From contig BSBK01007034.1 of assembly GCA_027943335.1 (NCBI GenBank), forward strand, positions 62,001-126,000: 64,000 nucleotides of DNA, in the 5' to 3' direction. The notes under the pieces are model-generated. The model saw only the letters and a program-made list of their open reading frames with translations, ran no database searches and was not told the DNA's origin. Below, piece by piece: positions 23,647 to 35,100 of the stretch (positions are counted from its first letter, which is position 1; each line of letters begins with the position of its first letter). The position numbers were made by a program, and so were the translations under genes. Source of the stretch: Chamaecyparis obtusa. Lineage: Eukaryota; Streptophyta; Pinopsida; Cupressales; Cupressaceae.

Positions 23647-24198
23647 TTCAACAAACTATGTTTTTGGTAAACAATGATGAATGTGCTCTGTAAGGGTTCC
23701 AACTTACTTGGAATATACAAAGACTATGCTCAGTTCAATCTGCAATTGCTTTAGATAATCTTGAAAATTCTTTGCTCAAACTCGATCTATGAAATAATCG
23801 CTCTTCAAAATTGCTGCATGAAAATGAACTTAGTTCTCTATGTATTTATAGCTTTTTTGGATTCCCACTCAAAACTTTATGTCATTAATGCTTGACCTAC
23901 TACCAGCTTGGTGACAACTATCAACTCGATGAATACTGTGAACTTTCATATGCTCAGTTAACACATGATTCCTCACTCGATTGATACTGATACTCAGTTA
24001 ACCTTGAATAGTGATTACCGATGGGTAACCTTTTGCTTGGTTTAACATTTACCAACTATATGACTTTGTTAGCTCAAAACATATAAACCATAATGCATCT
24101 ATATTCATGTCGATTTGGTATGTGCTCACCATATATAAGGAACTGTATGTAAAATGAGATCATTTTGAAATGTTGGTCCTATACATACCTATATCACC

Positions 24199-25602
24199 TT
24201 AAGTAGAGGTACTGATGTCACCAAATCTAGTGGATGAGGTTTCACTAACAACATTGCTTGACTCTCCATTCTCATTTGATGCTTTCCTCCACATAGTGTT
24301 CCTAATTCTCATGAAATCTGCAATAGTGTTTCCACTCTCAAATACATGTCCTTCTTTTGGTGATCGGTCTTTATAGTCCTTTCTTAGATGACTAACCTTA
24401 TGACAATGTAAGCATGCCATACTAGTGCTTGTCTAGCTTTGTGATTGTCTAGTCCATCTTTTCCTCATACAATTTGTTGCGATGTGTCCATATCTACCAC
24501 ATGCAATACAGTTAGCCCATGTGTTGTAATCCTAGACATAAGAATTACCTTGTCTCTTCGGTTGATATGGTTTGGGTTTTCTCTTCTATTTTGGTGTCCA
24601 TACTTGCTTCATCTTAGCTTTACACTCTTGTGCAATGTGTCCATGTTTGTTACAAGTATAACAAACTTTCTCCATGGTAGGATTGTTAGCATTCTTATTC
24701 AGTTTTTCTCTACACTCATAAGCTTGATGACCAAATTTGCCACAGTATTAATAGTAACCATTAAACTTAGGAGTGATTGGAGGCTTACCTTATACTTTGC
24801 TTCTACAAACATTTGAGGTATGTCCCAGTTTCCCACATTGATAACATGATAACATCTTAGGTCTTTGATTTTGATTGTTGTTGACTTGTTCAACTTGTTT
24901 GGATGATTCTCCTTCACCGGTATAGCCTAATCCAACTTTACTTCCAAATCTTCTTTGATTAGTCAAAAAATCATCAATTCTTTTAGAACTATCTTCAACC
25001 AATTTCATCATTTCATTGTGTTGTTGTTGAGTTTTTATTTCATTTCTCAGTTTCTCATTCTCTTCCTTGAGTATTCCAATATCTTCAAGTTTTCTTGATA
25101 GTTCACCATTTACTTGGTTGACCTACTGATTCACAATCATCATTTGATTGGATATTTTGAAATGGTGCTCGGTGAGTCTTTGTATCTCACTTTCTTTTTC
25201 TTGAAGTTGTTCAGTTATCTGTCTTTGGTCTTTAACAACTAGAGTCATTTCTTGCTCAGCCTGCCTAGTATTGTTCATTACATCTATCATTCTCACCATC
25301 TGTGATTCTTGACCAATTTGTAGAGCTTTCACTTGTTCAATTAAGTGAAGATTCTTTTCAGATAAATTAGAGATTGCACTTTCAGATCCATCATAAATAC
25401 TTCTTGAACTAGATCCTATGTGATCAAATAAATCATCAATCACTTCTTCATGGTAACTGATGTCATTCTCCATAATAGCCAAGTTCTTCCTTTGAATCAG
25501 TAACTTTTTCAAGTCATCCTTAGCTTGCCTATACTACTCAACAAACATCTACATTTGAATCCTTTGATTTTATATAGTCTTATCCAACTTATATCTCTCC
25601 AT
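24199..25602 (-). pseudogene. F ORF1: coiled coil plus five CCHC zinc knuckles
   Basis: A frame of 468 codons from ATG 25602 with several in-frame stops. The first ~170 residues are rich in Glu, Gln, Leu and Lys with heptad-like spacing (predicted coiled coil, about 25440-25125). Five knuckles of form C-x2-C-x4-H-x4-C follow: C-Y-Q-C...H...C (near 24835), a second with its first Cys changed to Tyr, C-Y-T-C-N-K-H-G-H, C-I-A-C-G-R-Y-G-H, and C-L-H-C with its last Cys changed to Tyr (near 24415). Copia gag normally has one knuckle. A nucleocapsid-like, nucleic-acid-binding packaging role is inferred. The spacer to ORF2 is about 550 bp. Confidence 0.75.
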
Positions 25603-25650
25603 GCTTATATCTTTACTCTTTAGTGGTTAAACCATCCAATAAGAGATCCA

Positions 25651-25663
25651 AGCTCTAATACCA
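25651..25663 (-). other. F primer-binding site
   Basis: Minus-strand TGGTATTAGAGCT immediately inside the LTR, initiator-Met tRNA type as in the Copia elements here. Confidence 0.85.
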
Positions 25664-25665
25664 AT

Positions 25666-26994
25666 TGTTGGATTGGAGAGATAGGGTACTAAGAGGGGAG
25701 GGGTGAATTAGTGCCCACAAAAACTTTTAACTCATAAACCTTCAACAACAAATAGTAGTAACCTTCAAATATAACTTGAATCAATTTCTTACATCATTCA
25801 TTCATTTAACTATCAAGGGTAAATAACATGAAATCAACAATATAACCATCACATAACACAAGTATTTTGGTAATGCAGAAACCCTTGTTAAAAGGTTAAA
25901 ACTGTGGTGGGGATGAAACCCACAAATTCTTTACTACTGCAAATAGAAAAGGTTTTCCTGTTAGGGCTACAAGTGGTGATCACTTCTGGTGATCTTACCC
26001 TGATAGGAGTAACATTTTAGATTGATTAGATATACCTGTTGATAGGATTTTAACAAAACTACCTGAGTGTGCACTCGGTTAAGATATTTACAAAAAGACT
26101 GTTAGGTCTACTCTGTTAAGAGATTTTACCAAACTCTATTACAATGATTAGAAAATAATAGGAATATATTTGCTAATGACAACTCAACTTGTCTAATAAA
26201 GATCCATGAAATGCTAAATAGATATCACCTTTTCATGTGAAGATCTCTACTCTAAACTACTCAGTAGCCTTGTCTAATTCTGCTAAATCTGAATGTCTCT
26301 GTATTCTATTCTTCTTTTTCTAATAACTGATATTCTTGAGGTTGGCTAATGCATCAAGAACTTCTTTTCATGTTCTCAAATTCCTTGTCAAGCTTCTCTC
26401 TCACACATACAAAAATAATATGAAATTACATTTATATAGCATACTGCTTTTTTCGCTTAACAAAATTAGGTTACAATATCTTAGAGAAAACCCTAAGATC
26501 TACAGTGTACAAAAATAACCTAGATCTAGAAATTACAAAAAGATCATCATCGCAATTAAGGATGGAATCTTACAATAAATGATCCTTAATCTTGGTAAAA
26601 TATTTTGTGATTCTATTGTAACTATTTGCATAGATAAATGTGCCATTCTTGATTACTATGCAATTTTTTGTCTACCTCGGTAAACACTATATATTCTACT
26701 CGGTAATTAGACTAGTTCTCGGTGTCTAGTCTGCTCAGTGTTTACTATCGCTTAGTATCGGTGTACATAGATGCTCGGTAGAACTACCCTGGTGCTCAAT
26801 GTAAAGACTTAACCGACTAGCTTGAAGTGCTTGTAGTTACCAACTAGAGTAGCATAGGTAACCGACCAATGCCTTTGATACTAATGACAATCTATAATTC
26901 TTAAATAGAGATAACATAGGCATCACCGAAAGAGTGAACACTACTATCAACTCACAAAATAGATGTTCTAATGAGTTCCTAAATTGATGCAACA
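25666..26994 (-). repeat. F 5' LTR
   Basis: Left edge tgttggattgg, right edge gatgcaaca on the plus strand. It has a putative TATA box (26432-26438, minus), two ACCGAC boxes (26812-26817 and 26861-26866) upstream of it, and the pyrimidine-rich motif near the inner end. Confidence 0.8.
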
Positions 26995-27005
26995 TGCATC
27001 TTGCC

Positions 27006-29196
27006 TTAGTGAATATTGGATAGGGAAAGAACCCCTAACTTACCTTGGAGCTACACAAAAGCATCCTTCAGTAGTGGTTTGGTAAATATATCATTTATCT
27101 ACTCCTTTGAATTCACATACTCCAATATCACATGCTTCTCTTGAACTTGTTCTCTCAAGTAATGATAGTTGATAGAAATGTGTGTTGTCTTTGAATGCAT
27201 CACCATATTTTTTTGATATGTTGATAGCACTTGTGTTATCATAGTAAATAATAAATGCATAAGTAATCTATTTTTTCATACCTTCAAGTAGTTGTTTGTT
27301 CCACACAATGTTTGAACAATTCATATCTGCAACAACATCCTCAAACTCAACTAGTAAACTATGAAATACAACTCTATTTCTTTCTTAGCCATGCCACTAA
27401 TCTTTCTCCTAAACACAAAGCATCGCCACTCATTTTTTTCTTATCATCAACATTACTTTCCCAATCAGCATCATTGTATACCTTTAGATCAAAATCTCCA
27501 TTATTTTTGTACCATAATCTATAGTCCTCGGTTCCTTTCAGATATCTAAATATTCTCTTGACTGTATCTACATGTGTGTTTCCTTTGGATTGGCAGAAAA
27601 CTTGGCAAAAATTCCAACAACATGAGAAATATCAGGTCTTCTATGAACAACATACTGTAATTTACCAATCATGTATTGGTACAGTGTTTCATTTACTTCC
27701 CTTGTCTCATCTTCCTTTGACAATGTGCAACCAATAGCCATCGGTGTACCAACCAGTTTTGATTCTTCCATATTGAATGTCTTTAGGATCTCCTTGATAT
27801 ACTTTGACTGTGTGATGTAGATCTCATCTCTAACTTGTTTAATTTTTAGTCCAATAAGTAATTTTATCTCTCCTTTCATAGACATTTCAAATTCCTTTCT
27901 CATCTCTTTAGAAAATGATTTAGACATAGACTCATATCCTCCAAATATGATATCATCAACAAATATTTCAGCAATCAAAATCTTATCATTACTATCACAT
28001 TTCAAATATAAATTTTTGTTGTCACTTATTCTTTGAAATACAATCTTGATTAAATATGAGTGTAATATTTCATACCTTTCTTAGGGAGCTTGCTTCAAGC
28101 CATACAGTTCCTTGTGTAGTTTTCATACCATATCCTTGTTAGAATTGTCAACAAATCCTTCAGGTTGTTCAACATAAACTTCTTCTTCAAGAATTGTATT
28201 TAAAAATACAAACTTAACGTCCATTTGATAAATTTTTAATCCTTTATATGCAGCATATGAAAGTAAAATTCTTACACCTTCTAATCTAGCAAAATGGGAA
28301 AATATCTAACCATAATCAATACCTTCTTCTTGTTCATATCCCTTGTATACTAGTCTTTCTTTATTTCTGATCACATCTCCTTTTTCATTGAGTTTATTCT
28401 TGAAAATACAATTTGTACCAATCACATTCTTGCCTTCAGGTCTCGGTGCTAGTGACCAAGTGTTGTTTTTTTCAAGGTCTCGGTACCAATGACCAAGTAT
28501 TGTTTTTTCAATCCAATCAATCTCTTCCTTCATTGCATTAATCTAGTCTTAATTTTCTAGTGCATCATTAACTAGTATTGGCTCAAATTCAGAAATCAAA
28601 CATGTATTATTTCTTAACTTCTTTTCATGATTATTGCATTCTTGTCTCCAATGATTTTTCTCAATGAGTGGTGTCTCCTCACATACTTTACTAAAATAGG
28701 CTTGGTGAATTGCTTATCATTATTTTCATCTCTTGATTAAGGTTCAGCCGGTTCCTCAATTTCTCCTTGTAGTTCAAGAAAAGTAATAGAAGTCCCTTCT
28801 TGTACACAAACAAATCTTTGATAATATTTTGGTTCCTTTTTGCTATCTTCTTCATTTCTTTCTGCAAATTCATCAATCCTCACATTTTCATGTTCCACAA
28901 TTTTGTTAGTAGCCTTATTCAGACATTTATAAGCTTTTCTCTTTGAGGAGTATCCTAGGAATATACCTTCATCTCCTTTGGAATCAAACTTTCCATTCCT
29001 AGCATCTTTTAGAATATAACACCTACTTCCAAAAATTTTAAAGTAGCTAACATTTGGTGTATTCCCATATCAGAGTTCATAGGGAGTTTTGTTAGTGCCT
29101 TTCTTCAATTGTACTAGGTTAAGAGTGTAAACAATAGTACTAATGGCTTCTCTTCAGAATTTTTGTGCAACCTCTTTTTCAATCAACTATTGATAT
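27006..29196 (-). pseudogene. Cop-E integrase C-terminus, RT and RNase H
   Basis: Reading leftwards: integrase remainder with the Y-E-L-W/L-x-Y pattern replaced by stops in places; the linker with Y-V-R-R-H-H; RT start (28533-28306, with T-W-S-L-A-P-R-P and Y-K-G-Y); the RT active region 28005-27568 with E-I-F-V-D-D-I-I-F-G-G; then RNase H; and the I-F-T-K-P-L ending, with the stop at 27006. The phase differs between 27568-28005 and the last segment, so at least one frameshift lies in RNase H. Stops are many. All family domains are recognisable, none functional. Confidence 0.85.
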
Positions 29197-29202
29197 TGTA
29201 AG

Positions 29203-29256
<54 letters not shown>

Positions 29257-30638
29257 GGGTAGGTGTGTGTGGAGGTGTGTGTTGAAAATGTCATGGATAT
29301 ATATCACCTCCTAATCCAAGACAAGGAGATCCCGATTGATTAAATAAAAGGAGATGATCAATGCAAAAAGGAATCAACTGGTTATGGATAAAGAGGGAGA
29401 GGGGATCTAATAAAGTAAAACAATAAATTCGAGAGGTTAGGATAAAATGAAACACTTATCTTGAAATGTAGCAGATCTAGAAATTTTTGTTTTCTAGTGT
29501 CTGTACTGAGTTTCTAGAAATTCTGGAACCAGATCTGGAACAGAAACAAAGAGATGAAGAAAACCCTAAAATCTTTTTCTTTTCTGAGCCAGGTTGACCT
29601 TGACCCCTTTATGTTGACCTTGACCTGCACTACTTTGATGAAAATTCAATTTGTAGATGCCCAAAGTTTTTCAATAAGGGTATCCAAATCTACTCTATAA
29701 TTCGCTGTTCCACACCTGTTCCTACAAGAAAAATGGTTTTGTTTATTGGGGGGAGGGGTTTTCCTTGGTCAAACCTCGGTTTGGGAACTAACCTTGAAAT
29801 AGAATTAAAACAGAGAATGCTAGCAAGTAGTAGAAGAAGATCTAACAATGAATCTATGATATTCAATAGATATGCAATTGTATTTGAAATGTAAACAAGT
29901 ATGTTGATATGAAAGCTTAGACTCAACATAAAAAACCATCAATGTAAATCAAAATCTCCATGATTGTATGCTTGGAATCCACCTTGAATGAAGAATGAAT
30001 AGATCTTGAGAAGACCTACAAACTTTGATTGAACACTAGGAAACTTGAAAGTAGATGATGGATTATACATAGAATGATCCTCCTTCTCTTTTTCTTGCTT
30101 GCTTGTTTGCTTCATTCATGATGATCAAAATGAGAGTAGAAGGCTTCCTTATGTACTAGTCTAGGGCACAAAATTTAAGAGAGGCTAATATATGAGAAAT
30201 AAATTCCCATTAGGCTCGTACCCCTAGAAATGGACCCACATAAAATATCCTTTAAGAGTCACCGCTTTGAATCTCAAAGAAGCTGACCCAAAAGCATAAA
30301 AAAGAACTTTTTAGGCTCCCCGCACATCTGACGCACTTTTTGCTAAAAAAAGGGGGACCTGGGTCAAGGTCGAGGTTGAACCTGACCCAAGTCATGGTCT
30401 AGGTCAACCCTGACCTAGGTCAAGGTCAAGTTTGACCTTGACCTAGGGGTTTAAGACCCCTGGAAAATATGCCAGGTGGGGAAAATAGTACCTAGAGAGG
30501 CCCAATCAGGGTCCTAAACAAGCACAAAAGATGGAAATAGGGCATAAATTTGAGCACAACATGATAGAGGCCCAAAACATGCCCTAAGGAAGGCAAAACA
30601 GTATTAACATGGAAGTTCTTCCATTTTAAGATGATACA
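29197..30638 (-). repeat. Gyp-G 3' LTR with extra internal segment
   Basis: Outer edge tgtaagattttata, inner edge gatgataca. 29880-30638 aligns with 55918-56643; about 650 bp beside the TA repeat (about 29230-29875) has no partner in the 5' LTR. Either it is an insertion here or a deletion there. Confidence 0.82.
29207..29253. repeat. (TA)n microsatellite
   Basis: An uninterrupted TA run of about 23 units at the outer end of the Gyp-G 3' LTR, followed by a GT-rich stretch. The 5' LTR has only tataaaaatatat here. Confidence 0.97.
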
Positions 30639-31223
30639 TTTGATGGAATATGGATGAAGTGACTGAGAGGGGGGGGTGAATCAGTCAACCATAAAACACT
30701 TCATCAATTATTTCTTTCCAGATCCCTTAGGATATCTTAATGAATATTATCTGTTAAACACTTGGTAAATAGATTGTAGTAACTTTGTAGATGCAGAAAG
30801 TATTAGCAAAATTATCTTTAGATATTCATTAGCACTTGTATATGATTAAGATAACTATTAAGAACACAAGAGACACATAATTTAACGTGGAAACCCAATA
30901 TGGGAAAAACCACCAATGTATCTAGATACTGATTTTCACTTTTCTGAAGTGATGCCCGGTTAGAAGCCAACCCGGTAAAAGGTTACAAAACACACTGTTA
31001 GGTGTGACCTTGTTAGAGGATTTAATCACCCTGCTAGGAGTGGCCTGGTAAGAGGTCTTGAAAATAATTCAATGGAATTGTCACCTTATTAGAGGATTTA
31101 CAATATGGTTGTTAAACCAACTCGGTTAAGAGATTTAGAATTCACTGTTACAATGATAAAAAGGTAACAATGAAAATGACCTGTATAATAATGCAACTGC
31201 CTTGCTGATTACAGATCTCTATT

Positions 31224-31230
31224 CTATATA
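31224..31230 (-). promoter_or_regulatory. Putative TATA box of the Cop-B LTR
   Basis: Minus-strand cttatatagaatag in mid-LTR, downstream of the U3 repeats. The other LTR has cttatacagaatag, a one-base loss. Placement fits a pol II core promoter; no transcript evidence. Confidence 0.5.
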
Positions 31231-31479
31231 AGTGTGATCCTTCCTGATCGAATATATCTCTGCTGCTCCTCAAGGATATCTGGTCATCCTTCACAATTTC
31301 GCACACACCTTTCCTGCCTTTCTTCTATATATCTTCTTCTATTTTTTTTTATTTTTTTTTCACATTTGACCTTTTATTTATATGATTTTAGATTTGTCAA
31401 ATCGGCATTACTTAGTATAACAGTTGGCTGAATTAAGAAAACTTTATTTGCAAAGATCCTTCAAGGGCCGATAGTGCTC

Positions 31480-31735
31480 GGTGACCATAACTTTCTACAA
31501 TCTTTCGGAGACCGAGGGAACTCGGTAAACACTGATAATCCTTTTTCTTTGATAACCGGCTGAACTCGGTAGATGCTAACTTTTCTTTGACAACCGACTG
31601 AACTCGGTAAACACTGAATTTTCTTTGATAACTGAGTGAACTCGGTAGACACTAATTTTTCTTTGATAGCCGAGTGAACTCGATAAGCACTAATTTTACT
31701 GCCAGGCAGACTGACTGAGCTCGGTAGGTACTAAT
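31480..31735 (-). repeat. U3 tandem repeats with ACCGAG...CTCGGT in Cop-B
   Basis: About six units of 38-43 bp, most opening tctttgataacc on the plus strand and holding accga(g/c)tgaactcggta. The accgag and ctcggt halves are inverted partners. The same array is at about 37350-37590 in the other LTR. One unit per LTR includes ACCGAC (31593-31598; 37439-37444). Confidence 0.88.
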
Positions 31736-31745
31736 TGTTGTGGAC

Positions 31746-31857
31746 TATGACATTGTGTGACATCAAAGACAATACATAGTTTGAGTAGCAATTTTCTTCA
31801 GACAATTGTTTCCAACAATCTCCCTCTTTGGCATTGATGGCAACACAATATGTCATA
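31746..31857 (-). other. Inverted repeat bracketing the Cop-B polypurine tract
   Basis: Arms 31746-31771 and 31827-31857 pair over most of their length with two small gaps. They enclose the LTR edge at 31817 and the tract aaagagggagat (minus). The outer part, tatgacat, is peculiar to Cop-B and is matched on both arms. Confidence 0.75.
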
Positions 31858-32149
31858 GCATAACAAATTTTGAAAGAATTAGCTCGGTTCAGATTCAAAT
31901 CTCCCTCTGTCAGCAAACTTCCTTTTTCTTAAAAACTCTTCCTTCTGACTATTGAAAATTTCTTGAAGTAATAGCAAAGACATAGAAAACACTCCCTCTT
32001 TGACAACACATGCCAAAGACAATTCACATATTACCGGTGTAAACTAATGTACCTCAAGTACTGATTCATATGCAATGATTCCTTGAATATGTTGCATCAA
32101 CATGTTGATTTTCAATCATGTTCTGGTTGATGCATCACTAAAACTATAT

Positions 32150-35100
32150 TTAGTGAGCCTCGGATAGGGGAATGACCCCTAACTTACCTCTTAGATACAC
32201 AAATGCATCCTTGGGTAATGGTTTGGTGAAAATGTCTGCAATCTGCTCTTTTGTATGAATATATTCTAATTTGATTTCCTTGTCCTGCACCAATTCTCTG
32301 ACAAAGTGATATTTAATATCAATGTGCTTGGTTTTGGAATGCATTACTAGATTCTTTGAAATGTTTATTGCACTGGTATTGTCACAAAATATAACAACTA
32401 GTTCTTTGATTTCAACCTTCATACCTTGTAATAACTGTTTAAACCAAACAATATTTGAACAATTTACTGCAGCAGCAACATATTCTGCTTCAGCTGTGGA
32501 TTGAGATGTGCAATTTTGCTTTTTACTGGTCCAGGATACCAGTCTTTTTCCAAGAAAAAATGCTCCACCACTTGTACTTTTTCTGTCATCAATGTTCCCT
32601 GCCCAATCAGCATCACTAAACACTTTTAAGTCTAGATTGCCTCCAAATTTATACCACAAACCATATTCTTCAGTTCCTCTTAAGTACCTTAAGATTCTTT
32701 TGATTTCCATCATATGATTTTCCTTAGGTTTTGCTGAGAATCTTGCTACTATACCGACTGCTAAGGCAATATCAGGTCTTGTATATACTACATACTGCAA
32801 TTTTCCAATCATAGATCGGTATAAGGTCTGATCTACTTCTTTTGAATCATCATTTTTGGTAAGTTTCATTCCAGTACACATGGGTGTACCAACTGGTTTT
32901 GAATCTTCCATACCAAACTTCTTAAGTATTTCCTTAATGTATTTAGATTGAGTAATGTATATACCATTCTTGCTTTGCTGAATTTGAAGACCAACAAAGA
33001 ATTTTATTAAACCAAACATAGACATTTCAAATTCTTTGTTCATCTGCTCTGAAAATTCTTTGCACTGATCATCATTCCCTGTAAATATAGTATCATCTAC
33101 AAATATTTCTGCCAATACAATTTTGTCATCTGGGACTTCTTTAATATACAGATTGTTGTTATCATTGGCTCTTTTGAAATTAATCTGAATCAGATAGTTA
33201 TGGAGTCTTTCATACCATGCTCTAGGAGCTTGTTTCAAACCATACAATGCTTTGTGTAACTTGCAGACCATGTCCTTTTTATCTGGATCAACAAAACCTT
33301 TAGGTTGTTCAATGTAGACTTCTTCATCAAGAATTCCATTGAGAAATGCAGATTTTATATCCATCTGATATACCTTAAATCCTTTATGTGCTGCATAAGC
33401 AAGTAGAGTTCTTACACCTTCTAATCTTGCAACAGGAGAAAAAGTTTCACCATAATCTATACCTTCTTCTTGAGAATAACCTTTACATACCAATCTAGCT
33501 TTGTTTCTGGATACTTAACCATCTTCATTCAGCTTATTCCTGAATACCCATTTTGTTCCAATTACATTCTTATCTTTAGGTCTAGGTACAAGAGTCCATG
33601 TTTTGTTCTTTTGTATTTGTTCTAATTCTTCATTCATTGCTTCAATCCAACTTTCATTTTTCAATGCATCTTTGATATTTCTAGGTTTAAAATTAGTAAG
33701 CAAACATGTACCTTTTAGCTTGCTTCTTGTCATAGTACCATCTAATTTGTTTCCAATAATTTGAACTGGTGTATGATGTCTTCTGACATATTTGGCTAGT
33801 ATAGGTTCCTTGCTTTTTGAATGAGTCATGTTGTTGTCTTCTAGGATCTCTTCTTCAAGTTGCTCAGGCTTGGTAGATATTTGCTTAGTAACTTCAGGCT
33901 GAGACTTGGTTTGAATTTCTTCCTGTGACTCAGTTTGAACTTCTTCCTGTGACTCAATTTGAACTTCTTCCTGTGACTCGGTTTGAACTTCTTCCTGTGA
34001 CTCGGTTACTATGCTAGGCTCGGTAGATATAGTTTCCTCATTGATAGTTGTGTCTCGCAGTGTTTCAGGTTCAATGTAAATGAATCTCTTGTAGTTTTCA
34101 GGTTCCCTTTTGCTTTCTTCTTTAGTCTTTTCTGCAAACTCATCAAATTTTACATGTATACTTTCTATGACTTTGTGAGTAGACAAGTTCAGACATTTGT
34201 ATGCCTTGCTTTTGCTAGAATATCCTAGGAATATTCCTTCATCACTTTTCACATAAAATTTATTTCTTCTGGATTCTTTTAAGATATAACACTTGCTACC
34301 AAATACTTTCATGTAACTTACATTGGGTTTATAGCCATACCATAACTCATAAGGAGTTTTGAATGTGTCTTTCTTCAATTGTACTCGGTTCAAGGTATGA
34401 ACTGCAGTGCTGATAGCTTCCTTCCAGTACTTTATGGTGATGTTCTTTTCTATCATTAGAGTCCTTGCACAATCCATAATAGATTTGTTTCTTCTTTTTG
34501 CTATTCCATTCTGCTTAGGAGTTCTAGGAGCTGATAGCTATCTTTTGATTCCTCTTTCAATGCAAAAGTTGTTAAATTCATGGGAGATGAATTCACCACC
34601 TCTGTCTGATCTTAAGCATTTCAATCTTTTCCCTGTTTCCTTTTCCACTCTTGCCAAGTACCATTTGAATTTTTCAAATGCTTCTGACTTTTCTCTTAAA
34701 TACATAACAGTCATCATTCTAGAATAATCATCAACGAAAAAAATAAAGAATTTATCTCCAGTATAGCTTTCTATTCCAATAGGTCCACATAAATTAGTAT
34801 GCACAATTTCCAAAATCTCTTTAGACTGATAGTTCTTACTCTTAAAACTAGTTTTACTCATTTTGCCAATCTGACAATTCTTACATAGACCAGTATTAGG
34901 TTTCTTCAAAGTAGGAATTCCTCTTACCTTCTTGAATTTTCTTATTTTCATCATATTATCAAAATTCACATGACATAGCCTTTTGTGCCATAGCCAACTT
35001 TCTTCAATTTGAGCAATAAAACATGAATATTCACTGAGATCAAGATAAAATAAGTTACCTTTTGTTTGTTTTCCTGATCCAATGAGTTTTCCTTTTTCAT

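Larger units (their letters stand above)
23262..26994 (-). mobile_element. F: 5' part of an RT-less LTR element, same architecture as D
   Basis: From right to left: LTR (25666-26994), iMet-type primer site, ORF1 with coiled coil and five CCHC knuckles (25602-24199), and ORF2 (from 23646), cut off by Gyp-H at 23261. The part beyond Gyp-H is not in the window. The right flank starts tgcat, inside Cop-E sequence just downstream of its RNase H, so F is nested in Cop-E. Nothing in it resembles RT, integrase or RNase H. Confidence 0.8.
30641..31817 (-). repeat. Cop-B 3' LTR
   Basis: Plus-strand edges tgatggaatatgg and tccaaca. It contains a G8 run near the inner end, the U3 tandem repeats (31480-31735) and a TATA box. 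Confidence 0.95.

Noticed and set aside
24445..24816. 123-residue plus-strand frame, hydrophobic and Cys-rich
   Set aside because: Antisense of the F ORF1 zinc-knuckle region.
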